A stretch of 32,999 nt of DNA, from positions 1-32,999 of the forward strand of contig CABZMN010000008.1 of assembly GCA_902526825.1 (NCBI GenBank), written 5' to 3'. Below, in pieces: positions 17,425 to 25,447 of the stretch (positions within the stretch are counted from its first letter, which is position 1; the number at the start of each line of letters is the position of its first letter). A program made the position numbers and the translations under genes. The notes beneath the pieces are model-generated. The model did not search any database and was not told the DNA's origin. It was given only the letters and a program-made list of their open reading frames with translations. Source of the DNA: an uncultured Candidatus Actinomarina sp. Lineage in GTDB: Bacteria; Actinomycetota; Acidimicrobiia; Actinomarinales; Actinomarinaceae.

Positions 17425-18144
17425 AAAAGTATCGAACTTAAAATCTGCTATATCTTCATCCAAATAGTTTTTTATTGAAGAGTCAACAAGATAAGATTTA
17501 GCACCAATATCTTTTGCAAGTAATATATCTGTATCAACCCTATCTCCAATAACAGCAAAAATCTTAGGGAATTGTTTCAACAAATACTCTGAATAAAAAG
17601 AATCTGGTTTTCCAAAAGAGTTAATACTTGATCCAACTAAGTTTTCAATTTCCCGTATTATCGCACCATTGCCATCTTTAAATTCAAAATCGTTAATTGG
17701 AAAAGTAAGATCTTTATTCATAGCAAAAACATCAACGCCTCTGTTAAAAGCATCCGCAATACTTTCGACATCATATCGTGAAAATGAATCTGTTCTTCCT
17801 ATGAGGATAATTTCTGTTTTATCAATTGGAAAGAGTTCAGTTGTTATCGTCTTTACATATTTTTGTAAATTGTATGAACCATGCACATAAATTTTTTTTT
17901 CTAAATTCTTTAGATAGTCTTTTAAAATTACTAACGGGCTGACAATATCATTAAGATTTATTTCATTAGAAAGCATATTTTCTAATTTACTTTTTATTTG
18001 ATAAGGAGTCTCTGAACTGTTGTTTGTTATGAAAATAAATTTAAAATTATTATTTTTAGCTTCATGAATAGAATCTTTTACTCCAGGAATAATTTTTGAT
18101 TGAAGATAAATAGTTCCATCAAGGTCTGTAGCGATTATGTTCAC
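17383..18144 (-). CDS. HAD-IIA family hydrolase (NagD-like phosphatase)
   Basis: 253 aa. HAD motif I is DLDGT (7-11), motif II is ITNNSS, motif III is the Lys in FGKPDSFY, and motif IV is GDRVDTDILLAKDIGAKS. The large C2-type cap between motifs II and III identifies subfamily IIA, as in NagD or 4-nitrophenylphosphatase-like enzymes. The physiological substrate is not predictable. In Mycobacterium a similar HAD phosphatase gene lies a few genes before ppnK, so this adjacency looks ancestral. It overlaps the GNAT gene by 26 bases. Confidence 0.9.
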   Translation of the reverse strand: MNIIATDLDGTIYLQSKIIPGVKDSIHEAKNNNFKFIFITNNSSETPYQIKSKLENMLSNEINLNDIVSPLVILKDYLKNLEKKIYVHGSYNLQKYVKTITTELFPIDKTEIILIGRTDSFSRYDVESIADAFNRGVDVFAMNKDLTFPINDFEFKDGNGAIIREIENLVGSSINSFGKPDSFYSEYLLKQFPKIFAVIGDRVDTDILLAKDIGAKSYLVDSSIKNYLDEDIADFKFDTFSQSVSSIIENSKK

Positions 18145-18583
18145 GTTTCTTTTCCATTATTAAGACTTTCGCTGTAATTGCATTACTTTCATAAAAATTT
18201 TTTGCTTGTCTATCACTTGGTAAGGCAAATGATCTAACTTCAAAATTTTTCATATTCGCATTATCAGCAATATATTCAAAAAGTTTTGTACCTAAACCAA
18301 GTTCTCTAAAATTATCTTTAATAAACAATTCATATACATTCCAGTAGAAATTGGTCTCTAGAATTCTTGCATAGCCAACAATATCTGAATTACCCTTTTG
18401 AGAAGTTTTTAAAACAAAATAGTATGAATCAAAGTTTTCTGATATTTTTTGATAATAATCAAATAAAACACTATCAATAATTTGAATTTCTTTGTTAAAT
18501 AAATTTTGAAGTGCAACTGGTGAGTTTTCTTGTTGCACTATTTCAAAATCTATTCCAAAATCTTGAAATTTTTTTTCATGCAC
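18119..18583 (-). CDS. GNAT-family N-acetyltransferase
   Basis: 154 aa. The acetyl-CoA pyrophosphate-binding loop appears as FRELGLGTKLFEYIA, after a strand with VYELFIKDN. The C-terminal strand and NFYESNAIT match the GNAT fold. Substrate unknown. The start is GTG at 18583, overlapping the DUF4193 gene by 8 bases; no other start would keep the N-terminal strand. It may acetylate a small molecule or a protein N-terminus; nothing in the context decides. Confidence 0.8.
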   Translation of the reverse strand: MHEKKFQDFGIDFEIVQQENSPVALQNLFNKEIQIIDSVLFDYYQKISENFDSYYFVLKTSQKGNSDIVGYARILETNFYWNVYELFIKDNFRELGLGTKLFEYIADNANMKNFEVRSFALPSDRQAKNFYESNAITAKVLIMEKKREHNRYRP

Positions 18584-18935
18584 AGTCGTGACAAACCTTT
18601 GCCCGTGGTTTAGCTAGCTGCGTATTTTTTAGAACCAAGAAACAAATAGAACATGTAAATTCATCTTTTTGAATGTCTTCTACAGTTTCGTCTAATTTAA
18701 GATCTGAGCTTTTGACATTCCTTTTTTCCGCCGCATCAACCGACATAAATGATCCTTCTGCTTCATCATTGTCATCAACGGCCTTTTTTTTCTCTGTTTC
18801 TACCCTAGCTTCTAAGGACTCCGTTTCTACTTCTTCTTTCTCTTCTTCTTCTTGAGGAGCTTCAGATTCATCTAAATCTTCCTCAAGGTCCTCCATAGTA
18901 GGTTCTTCTATGTCTTCTATCTCTTTATCTGCCAT
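18576..18935 (-). CDS. DUF4193-type zinc-ribbon protein (actinobacterial)
   Basis: 119 aa. The first 60 residues are strongly acidic, with long runs of Glu and Asp. The C-terminus is a four-cysteine zinc ribbon: Cys95 and Cys98 (CSIC), Cys115 and Cys118 (CHDC), with FLVLKNTQLA between. This matches the DUF4193 family, which as far as I know is restricted to actinobacteria, and it is one of the better lineage markers in the window. Function is unknown in the family. A good ribosome-binding site (AAGGA, spacing six) precedes the ATG. The Glu-rich part explains the apparent Ser-rich reading frame on the opposite strand. Confidence 0.85.
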   Translation of the reverse strand: MADKEIEDIEEPTMEDLEEDLDESEAPQEEEEKEEVETESLEARVETEKKKAVDDNDEAEGSFMSVDAAEKRNVKSSDLKLDETVEDIQKDEFTCSICFLVLKNTQLAKPRAKVCHDCA

Positions 18936-18965
18936 AATTGTCCTTAAATTTCTGTAAGAATAATA

Positions 18966-19838
18966 CTAAATTTTGAGAAGTATAGCTTGTTTTTTAACAA
19001 TAATCTCAGCAGGACCATGGTCAAAATAATCACCATCAACTTCAATGGGGCTTCTAGATTTTAGAAAAATCTTATTCATTCTTTTCAATATCACATCGGG
19101 ATCCGTTAAATGTAGGCCTTTCTTTGCTAAAAAGAATAATTTCATAGCTTTAGTCTTTGTAACTTTAAATATTTGTGTATTTAACAATCCATCCTGCAAG
19201 CTTGATTTAGGAGAAATATTCCAACCACCACCAAAGTATTGTCCATTACAAATTGAAATATTGAAGGCGATATCTCTGAATTCATACGAATCGTTGCTGA
19301 TTTCAAATATGTCACTCTTTGCTGGAAGCAATTTAACCCAAAAACTAATTGGATATCTAAATCTTCTAAAAACTCTCGGGAGTGCCTCGCTAGTTTTAAC
19401 TGTGTCAGCTAAAAAACCAAAATTCAATACATTTACAAAATGTCTGGATTTATTTTCTGATTTTATATATGCAACATCTATTTTATAATCTTGGTTCGTT
19501 TTAAGTCTTTCTACGCCTTCATTGATGGTTTTTGGGAAAGCAAAAGTTCTCATAAAATCCGAACCACTACCCGAAGGGAGGCATGCAACTTCTGGATTAG
19601 CTATATTGTTTTTTAAAAGTACATCGATCAAATTACTAAGCGTTCCATCACCCCCAACAGCGCAAAAAATAACATCTTCGTCAATATATTTTCTAATAAT
19701 TACTTCTACCTCGTTAGATTGCTTTGTTTGATAAATATCACAATTTAATTGATTTTCATCAAATATCTTTTGCAAATCGAGATGTGTTAGTTTTTTACCT
19801 CTGGAATTTTTATTATGGATTACTATTATTTTTTTCAC
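18966..19838 (-). CDS. Diacylglycerol/lipid kinase family protein
   Basis: 290 aa. It opens with KKIIVIHNKNSRG and has the glycine-rich nucleotide-binding motif VGGDGTLSNLIDVL. The second conserved motif is LPSGSGSDFMRTF (family GTxNDFAR), followed by NFGFLADT. Such kinases phosphorylate diacylglycerol, undecaprenol-like lipids or sphingoid bases at the membrane surface; the acceptor is not predictable. It overlaps helY by 4 bases and so appears to be the last gene of the paf-tat-helY run. Confidence 0.9.
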   Translation of the reverse strand: MKKIIVIHNKNSRGKKLTHLDLQKIFDENQLNCDIYQTKQSNEVEVIIRKYIDEDVIFCAVGGDGTLSNLIDVLLKNNIANPEVACLPSGSGSDFMRTFAFPKTINEGVERLKTNQDYKIDVAYIKSENKSRHFVNVLNFGFLADTVKTSEALPRVFRRFRYPISFWVKLLPAKSDIFEISNDSYEFRDIAFNISICNGQYFGGGWNISPKSSLQDGLLNTQIFKVTKTKAMKLFFLAKKGLHLTDPDVILKRMNKIFLKSRSPIEVDGDYFDHGPAEIIVKKQAILLKI

Positions 19839-21700
19839 AACATTGATTTTTGAATAATATTATTTTTAAATTTGTCAGAAATAAAATCAAAATTTTCATA
19901 TCCATAAATTAATGAAACTTTCTGTGATATTTCTGCTGCTTCTCTTGACGCTTTTATAAAATCTCCCAATGTAATATTAAATTTACTGATTGTATATTCG
20001 ATATTATTTGATTTTATGTATTCACTAAAAATACTAAACCATGAAACATCTAAGTTAGTCTTATTTTTAACATTGTGCTTACTTTCAAGTATGTTGACTG
20101 TTTCTTGAGCAATCATAAATTTACTCAATAATTTACTTTGCTTTTTGTGAATTGGTATTTCATACTTTTGATTTGAAATACCAGAAGATAGAAACATTAG
20201 ACAAAATTCAATATCATTTAGTTTATCCAACAGCTCTATCCCAATTAGAAAACTATCACGATAAGTTTCAGTTAAAAGTTTATTTTTTTTTGAATCTGTA
20301 AAATAACCAAGATCATTCAAAACTGAAATTTTTGCTCTAAAATTTTTTTCTAATGATTGATCATTAATTTTATTTTGATAAGAATAAAAACTTTTTTTTA
20401 TCATCTCTATTCCTTCACGTTCACCATATTTATTTTTAAGATTTAATACAGATCCATATGAATTTGAATATGAAGAAATCAATTTATTTGGCTTTAAATT
20501 AAATAAATCATTAAACCAATTATTTTCAATCCTCCTGTCATAATTAATATAAGCAAATCCCTTATTATCTATACCTCTTCTTCCTGCTCGGCCAGTTAAT
20601 TGTAAAAATTCTGACTTTGATATCAATCTAGTTCTTACACCGTCATATTTAAAAGATGAATCAATCATAATTGATTTAGCTGGCATATTTATTCCTAAAG
20701 AAAGCGTCTCGGTAGCAAATAAAATATCAATATATCTATTAATAAATAAATGTTCTACAAATTCTTTGACAATTGGGGCCAGTCCAGCATGGTGAAAACC
20801 AATTCTTCTTGACCACATCCACAAAAGTTCATCTAAGTTTAAAAGCTGAAATTCTTCACTTGTTAGATCCCCAAACACAGAATCAAACAATAATTTCAAA
20901 TCATTATTGTCAGTTTTTTTTCCAATTAAGTTTGATGCATGTCTTGCTTTGCTTTCAACCTTGTCTCTTGAAAAAAAGAAAAATATCGATGGTGTTGCAT
21001 TTTTTAAAGATATAAATTCTAATTGATTTGAAAGTGTTGGTTTTTTAAATCTTCTATATTTTTTATCAAATTGAAAAATTCTTTTATTTTTTTTATCTTT
21101 TGTTGATTTGATTGTTGTTATTTGATCATCATTCTGTGTTGCAGTAACTAATGAAATTTCTAAAGGAACAGGTCTTATGTTTGATTTTATCAAATCAGTT
21201 GGACCTCTTTGTGACACTATCCAGCTTAAAAACTCGTTCTCATTACCTATTGTCGCCGATAAACCAAGAATTTTTATTTTTTTTGGTAAATGAATAATAA
21301 TTTCTTCCCAAGTCGCACCCCTTTCTTTGTCTGCTAAATAATGAACCTCATCTAAAATTACTAAACCAATTTCATTTATACGTTCGTCCTCAGAAAATAT
21401 CATATTTCTTAAAATTTCAGTAGTTGCAATTATTAAATTAGCGTTGGGGTTTTCATTTCTATCTCCTGTTAATAAACCCGTGTCAATTCCATCATTTTGA
21501 AAATCATTAAACTTTTGATTTGATAATGCTTTGATGGGTGTCGTATAAATAACTTTTTTTCCATCTTCAATATATTTTTCAATACCTTTTTTTGCAATTA
21601 ATGTTTTACCAGAACCTGTTGGAGCTGTAACTAAAACATTTAGGCCATCTAATAATGATTTGATCGCTTGTTTTTGAAAATTATCAAGTTCAAATTTCAC
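19835..21700 (-). CDS. helY: Ski2-like DEAD/DEAH-box RNA helicase HelY (short form)
   Basis: 621 aa. Helicase motifs are intact: Q-motif area FQKQAI, motif I APTGSGKT (26-33), Ia TPIKALSNQKF, II DEVHYL, III SATIG, then HHAGLAP, TETLSLGINMPAKS and VI QLTGRAGRRGID. After the two RecA domains comes a winged-helix segment and only the start of a DSHCT-like region (LNDLGYFTDSKKNKLLTETYRDS, then LIGIELLDKLND). Actinobacterial HelY proteins are commonly around 900 aa, so this one lacks roughly a third, probably the insertion (arch) and part of the C-terminal helical domain. It follows tatC with a 4-base overlap, the same order as in Mycobacterium. Role in RNA unwinding or decay is inferred. Confidence 0.88.
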   Translation of the reverse strand: MKFELDNFQKQAIKSLLDGLNVLVTAPTGSGKTLIAKKGIEKYIEDGKKVIYTTPIKALSNQKFNDFQNDGIDTGLLTGDRNENPNANLIIATTEILRNMIFSEDERINEIGLVILDEVHYLADKERGATWEEIIIHLPKKIKILGLSATIGNENEFLSWIVSQRGPTDLIKSNIRPVPLEISLVTATQNDDQITTIKSTKDKKNKRIFQFDKKYRRFKKPTLSNQLEFISLKNATPSIFFFFSRDKVESKARHASNLIGKKTDNNDLKLLFDSVFGDLTSEEFQLLNLDELLWMWSRRIGFHHAGLAPIVKEFVEHLFINRYIDILFATETLSLGINMPAKSIMIDSSFKYDGVRTRLISKSEFLQLTGRAGRRGIDNKGFAYINYDRRIENNWFNDLFNLKPNKLISSYSNSYGSVLNLKNKYGEREGIEMIKKSFYSYQNKINDQSLEKNFRAKISVLNDLGYFTDSKKNKLLTETYRDSFLIGIELLDKLNDIEFCLMFLSSGISNQKYEIPIHKKQSKLLSKFMIAQETVNILESKHNVKNKTNLDVSWFSIFSEYIKSNNIEYTISKFNITLGDFIKASREAAEISQKVSLIYGYENFDFISDKFKNNIIQKSML

Positions 21701-22395
21701 TTTGAACTTTTTTTATGTATAAAAATAGTAATTTCCATGAGTACATATAAAGGTATCGTGAAAACAAACAAACTAACGGGATCACCTGTGGGTGTAACAA
21801 TTGCAGAAATTATTAATATGAATATAAATAATTCAGCTCTATTTTCTGTAAGTAATTGAATTTTTAATAATCTTTTATTTAAAAGAAATAATGTAACAAG
21901 AGGAAGTTGAAAAGTAATTGCAAATAAAAGAGCAACTCTTGTAATGAATTGATAATAATTTTGCGATCTCAGAATGACTTCATTTTCATTAAATGAGAGT
22001 AAAAATTCAATCCCATATGAACCAAGATTCAAAGCTGTATATATTCCTAAATAGTAAAAAATAGTAAAAAATATATTGTAAAAAATAAAGGATAGCCATG
22101 ATAAATCTACTAATGCGGGTTTTAGAAAAACACCAAGATTTAACAAGGTAAGTGGAAGTAATAAAATTAGTGAAATTAAAAAGACATTTGTAATTTTTAC
22201 TTGAAACCCTTCATAAATTGTTAATGCAAATATATTTGATTGATCGTATCCAGCATCAATTAATGGTTTATTGAGAATTTCAACAAAAAATTGATAGTCA
22301 ATATATACATAAATTCCAAATATAAGAATTAATAATAGAGAAAATAAAATTCTAGTATTTAGCTCTTTAAGATGATCAAAAAAAGGTTTCTTCAT
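21697..22395 (-). CDS. tatC: Sec-independent protein translocase TatC
   Basis: 232 aa from ATG 22395, which overlaps the TatA-like stop as ATGA; a longer frame reaches 22422 (MGMDRERRR). Six hydrophobic helices follow FFDHLKELNTR, the TatC N-terminal signature (usually HLxELRxR). Other conserved parts are EGFQVKI before TM2, LKPAL after TM2, and ITPTGDPVSLFVFTIPLYVLMEI near the end. In TM4 the family FELP motif reads FQLP (Gln163), so the widely conserved glutamate is a glutamine. TatC receives twin-arginine signal peptides and with TatA exports folded proteins. It is coupled to the TatA/B-like gene upstream and to helY downstream. Confidence 0.95.
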   Translation of the reverse strand: MKKPFFDHLKELNTRILFSLLLILIFGIYVYIDYQFFVEILNKPLIDAGYDQSNIFALTIYEGFQVKITNVFLISLILLLPLTLLNLGVFLKPALVDLSWLSFIFYNIFFTIFYYLGIYTALNLGSYGIEFLLSFNENEVILRSQNYYQFITRVALLFAITFQLPLVTLFLLNKRLLKIQLLTENRAELFIFILIISAIVTPTGDPVSLFVFTIPLYVLMEITIFIHKKSSK

Positions 22396-22568
22396 TCTTC
22401 TTCGTTCTCTATCCATTCCCATTTTTGATTCAAGCTAGAATCACCAATTACTTTTCGAGTTGGTCCTTCGTTGAAATTCTGAAATGTATCCATAAGTTTT
22501 TTTATACGTTTTTTATCAACTATGCCCAAGGATATAAACAATATAATCAAAAGTTCAGTAAGGCTCAT
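22392..22568 (-). CDS. tatA: TatA/TatB-like peptide (58 aa)
   Basis: Small gene between pafC and tatC, tied to both by 4-base ATGA overlaps. The 58-aa product starts with SLTELLIILFISLGI, a single short membrane helix with a Glu at position 5. It continues as an amphipathic basic helix (DKKRIKKLMDTFQNF) and an acidic tail. This is the TatA/TatB layout, and SELLLVF of TatB aligns with TELLIIL. The usual FG (or LGP) hinge and following Pro are not seen; the turn reads IVDKKR. The position between pafC and tatC is exactly that of tatA in Mycobacterium. Confidence comes from position and architecture more than from residue identity. Confidence 0.75.
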   Translation of the reverse strand: MSLTELLIILFISLGIVDKKRIKKLMDTFQNFNEGPTRKVIGDSSLNQKWEWIENEEE

Positions 22569-23419
22569 AAATTTATCATATCTACTAAATTATTAATTCT
22601 TTTGTTGAATTCAATTTTTAATTTATTTGGTGAAACAATTTGTAGTTCTTGAAAATGCTCAAAGAAAAACTCTAATGCTACATTAAAATCTCTAAATGTG
22701 TAAATACACAAGCCATCTTTAAAAAAGATATTATCTTTATCTAACTTATTTAAAAAATTTTCGTTTTTGTACTTAAATTTAACTTCTATCGAATTGATTT
22801 TTTCTTTATTACTTGATTTTATGATCTTAAATTCATTAACCTCAATTATTCTATTTATTAAAAAAGTTTTAACTTTGCTATCAATTAAATCAATAGCTTC
22901 TAAAACATTTCCATCTTGATTGTTTGAAATGGAAATAGGTTTAATAGAGTATGTTTTAGGCTCATCGTATCCGATTTTTAGATATTCTATATTTATATCT
23001 GCTAGTAAATGTATTGTAAGATTATCTTCAAATTCTATATTTGATTTTTCATCAAAATACATATCGAGAATATTTAAAAAATTATTGTAATCTTTTTTAT
23101 TTATGTTTTGAATATTAAGAATTTGGTTACTTTTCAATAAATTATAGATTTTAAATAATTCAAAATCGGTTATTGTATTAAATTCTTTAAATGTAGATGA
23201 ATATTCAAAAGAAATTATATTTTCAGACGAATCAATCTCAAAATCAATAAAATTTTCACCATTAACTGAATAAACCTCAGACATAATATTAAGCATATAA
23301 ACAATTGTTTCAATATCTTTGCCAAGCTTTTCAGTTAAATCATCAATATTCCATTTGTTACTATTTTTTAAAATATTGATGAAAAAGGTGAAATCTTGTA
23401 GTTGTAATTTATTTGTCAT
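22565..23419 (-). CDS. pafC: PafC-like WYL-family transcriptional regulator
   Basis: 284 aa. An N-terminal helical, HTH-like region (WNIDDLTEKLGKDIETIVYML) is followed by a middle region and a diverged WYL domain with a C-terminal WCX-like part. Where the WYL core normally reads W-Y-L and then an Arg-rich strand, this protein has VLEAIDLIDSKVKTFLINRI, so the ligand-binding triad is not conserved. It follows pafB with an 11-base overlap, and the two act as a heterodimer in mycobacteria, where PafBC activates the DNA-damage response. Identification relies on position after pafB and before tatA plus overall layout. Confidence 0.78.
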   Translation of the reverse strand: MTNKLQLQDFTFFINILKNSNKWNIDDLTEKLGKDIETIVYMLNIMSEVYSVNGENFIDFEIDSSENIISFEYSSTFKEFNTITDFELFKIYNLLKSNQILNIQNINKKDYNNFLNILDMYFDEKSNIEFEDNLTIHLLADINIEYLKIGYDEPKTYSIKPISISNNQDGNVLEAIDLIDSKVKTFLINRIIEVNEFKIIKSSNKEKINSIEVKFKYKNENFLNKLDKDNIFFKDGLCIYTFRDFNVALEFFFEHFQELQIVSPNKLKIEFNKRINNLVDMINL

Positions 23420-24239
23420 TTATATACTCCAAAAACCTTTTTTTGTCATTGCTATTTATTTGTATAATTTTTGCGTCTGTGATCAAAATAAAAACTATTA
23501 ATTTTTGAATATCATAAGTTGAAATTTCAATATTTATTTTATTTCCTTCGTCATTGCTTTTAATTAATGAATGTTTAAAACTATTTTTTTGAACAATATA
23601 ATGATCCTTTAATATTGATAAACTAATGAAAATTGGTTGAATACTTTCTTCCCATGAAAAATTAATTGTTTTTAACTCAATATCATGTAAGTCTGATTTA
23701 GTACCAAGTTTAAGATCGTCTATGTTGTCAATTTTAAATGTCTTAAACTTTGACTGTTCATTTGCTCCAACATACCACTGGTTGTCATATTGTTTTAAAC
23801 CAAGTGGATATACTTTTCTTAAAGAACTTTTATATTTAAACGATACTCTTCTTTTTTCATTTATAGCTTGAGTTATTTTTGATATATTTATATTTCTACT
23901 GTTAAATTGATAGCCTGATTTAAAAAACTGTTTTATTAAGTGATAAGTATTTATAAAATCATCAATATTGATGGATTCGTTACTTTTTATATCATCAAAT
24001 ATTTGAGTACCTGATAATTTATAGCCATCGTTAATTTTCCATTTATCATTTTCAAAATCCAATAAAAAACCCATGTCCTTTAATAAAGCTTTATCTCTTT
24101 CAAATGATCTTTTAAAAGCAGATTCACTTAATTCTCTATATTCAATTACATTGTCTTTAATAAAATTTGTTGATAAATTTTCGTTATTTAAAGAGAATAA
24201 AGTCAGTAATTTTAGACATCTTTTAAATACATTCTTCAT
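23409..24239 (-). CDS. pafB: PafB-like WYL-family transcriptional regulator
   Basis: 276 aa. The N-terminus is a winged helix (SAFKRSFERDKALLKDMGF, close to the PafB type that reads the first helix of the dimer). The WYL domain is recognisable: INEKRRVSFKYKS, RKVYPLGLKQYDNQWYVGA (WYV) and FKTFKIDNIDDL. The C-terminal WCX-like extension follows. A good ribosome-binding site (AGGA) precedes ATG 24239, and this is the first gene of the pafB-pafC-tatA-tatC-helY-kinase run. With PafC it is expected to control DNA-repair genes. No Pup-proteasome genes are next to it here. Confidence 0.85.
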   Translation of the reverse strand: MKNVFKRCLKLLTLFSLNNENLSTNFIKDNVIEYRELSESAFKRSFERDKALLKDMGFLLDFENDKWKINDGYKLSGTQIFDDIKSNESINIDDFINTYHLIKQFFKSGYQFNSRNINISKITQAINEKRRVSFKYKSSLRKVYPLGLKQYDNQWYVGANEQSKFKTFKIDNIDDLKLGTKSDLHDIELKTINFSWEESIQPIFISLSILKDHYIVQKNSFKHSLIKSNDEGNKINIEISTYDIQKLIVFILITDAKIIQINSNDKKRFLEYINDK

Positions 24240-24330
24240 AGGTTTTCCTACTCTTATTTTATTAAATTCTGTATATTATTTTTTTTACTCTTGTATTTGT
24301 ATATAACAAAATTAATGTAGTATTGACTAT
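24240..24330. promoter_or_regulatory. Divergent spacer between pafB and ferredoxin genes
   Basis: A 91-base, almost purely AT spacer between two outward start codons, so promoters for both directions should lie here. For the ferredoxin, TAGTAT ends about ten bases before the ATG, consistent with a leaderless transcript. For pafB only the ribosome-binding site (AGGAAAACCT then ATG) is clear. No palindrome of note. Confidence 0.4.
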
Positions 24331-24579
24331 ATGAAAGTGTGGATTGATCAAGACCTATGCACAGGTGATGGCCTTTGTGAAGAAATTTGTCCTGACGTTT
24401 TTGTTGGTAAAGATGATGGACTTTTTTATGTCAAAGAAGGCGATAAAATTTTCTCAGAAGAAGATGGGAATGTTGGAGGTGCTGAAGGCTTAGCTGTTGT
24501 ACCAAAGGGACAAGAGGAAGCAGTTATAGAGTCAGCAGAAGAGTGTCCTGGTGAATGCATAATGATTGAACCTAGCTAG
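24331..24579 (+). CDS. Ferredoxin (small, 3Fe-4S/4Fe-4S type)
   Basis: 82 aa, acidic. Cysteines are at 10, 16 and 20 (CTGDGLCEEICP) and at 72 and 76 (ECPGECI). The C-x5-C plus a distant Cys-Pro pattern is that of single-cluster 3Fe-4S ferredoxins; Cys20 could allow a 4Fe-4S cluster. This ferredoxin type lies next to trmI and the proteasome locus in several actinobacteria (my recollection). Its partner is unknown. It is divergent from pafB; no ribosome-binding site precedes the ATG, so the message may be leaderless. The end overlaps trmI tail to tail by 8 bases. Confidence 0.9.
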   Translation: MKVWIDQDLCTGDGLCEEICPDVFVGKDDGLFYVKEGDKIFSEEDGNVGGAEGLAVVPKGQEEAVIESAEECPGECIMIEPS

Positions 24580-25351
24580 ATAAAAACCTAGCACTTACCA
24601 CAAATCCCGTATGACCTACCATTTCATTTTTTGGTCTTACAATTTTTTTATCAACAATCCATTCACGATTTAGAGTTTCCATGATTTTGATATTTATAAA
24701 ATTATGTTCATAGAGTTTAGTAACAATTTTCTCAACTTGTTTAATTGATGGTAAATAAGATACCCAATTTAAATTCTTTTCAATTTTGTTTTTTACAAAA
24801 AACTCCCAAGGTTCAGGAATATCTGTGATTATAGTGTTTACTTCATCTGCAATATCTTTAAAAGAAAAATTTGATAAATTAATATTTATATAATTTACTT
24901 TTAAGAAATTATTATTGACTTTTGATGAAGTTAAGAATCGTTCAATTGTTTTTTTTGCTCTCCTTTGATTCCTTTTGCTTTCATCTAATGTAAAAAGTTG
25001 GCTTTCTTTGTCTAAAATTAAATTTAAGTAAAGTGTTAAAGCTCCAGAACCAGTACCAATTTCTAATATATTAGAATTCTTATTTATATTGCCAGCAATC
25101 AATATTGAACCAATATCTTTTGGATATATAATCTGTGGTCCACGTTTCATTAATAAAATAAATTCTTCGAATGATGGAACATAAACATGGTATTCATGGT
25201 TCTTAGAGGAAGTTATAACTGATGGTAATTCTTTTATATCATTAAATTTTATAACACCGTTTTGGGATACAAACTCTTGATCATCTTTTAAAACAGCTAA
25301 ATGTTTATTATTTTTATTTTTAAGTACTACAACAGTGTTATCAAGACTCAC
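24572..25351 (-). CDS. trmI: tRNA (adenine-58-N1)-methyltransferase TrmI
   Basis: 259 aa. A short N-terminal beta domain is followed by the class I SAM-dependent methyltransferase: MKRGPQIIYPKDIGSIL, motif I ILEIGTGSGALTLYL, an acidic strand end in LFTLDES, and TDIPEPWEF as motif IV. The MKRG-Q-IYPKD segment is typical of TrmI. It makes m1A58 in the T-loop of tRNA. In Mycobacterium trmI lies near the start of the proteasome locus, and the same neighbourhood (ferredoxin, pafBC) is seen here. Only six bases separate it from the 29-codon gene upstream. Confidence 0.92.
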   Translation of the reverse strand: MSLDNTVVVLKNKNNKHLAVLKDDQEFVSQNGVIKFNDIKELPSVITSSKNHEYHVYVPSFEEFILLMKRGPQIIYPKDIGSILIAGNINKNSNILEIGTGSGALTLYLNLILDKESQLFTLDESKRNQRRAKKTIERFLTSSKVNNNFLKVNYININLSNFSFKDIADEVNTIITDIPEPWEFFVKNKIEKNLNWVSYLPSIKQVEKIVTKLYEHNFINIKIMETLNREWIVDKKIVRPKNEMVGHTGFVVSARFLSS

Positions 25352-25357
25352 TTAATA

Positions 25358-25447
25358 TCAAAGTAAGAGTAAAAAATAAGCAATTGTTGAAAGTACAACT
25401 CCAGCAGATATTGCAACAGCAACAAATTTTTGTAATGACTTATTCAT
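25358..25447 (-). CDS. 29-aa single-pass membrane peptide (hypothetical)
   Basis: A 30-codon frame: basic start (MNKSLQKF) followed by one hydrophobic stretch (VAVAISAGVVLSTIAYFLLLL) that ends at the stop codon. Its ATG overlaps the stop of the 50-aa gene upstream as ATGA and its stop is six bases before trmI. This tight coupling is the main evidence for a real gene. No family recognised. It could instead be a chance frame inside a leader. Confidence 0.5.
   Translation of the reverse strand: MNKSLQKFVAVAISAGVVLSTIAYFLLLL

Noticed and set aside
18673..18855. Serine-rich 60-codon plus-strand frame
   Set aside because: Direct antisense reading of the Glu/Asp-rich N-terminus of the DUF4193 gene.
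19045..19488. 147-codon open frame on the plus strand opposite the lipid kinase
   Set aside because: Antisense to a gene with clear family motifs, no ribosome-binding site, and no recognisable domain; open frames opposite AT-rich genes are expected.
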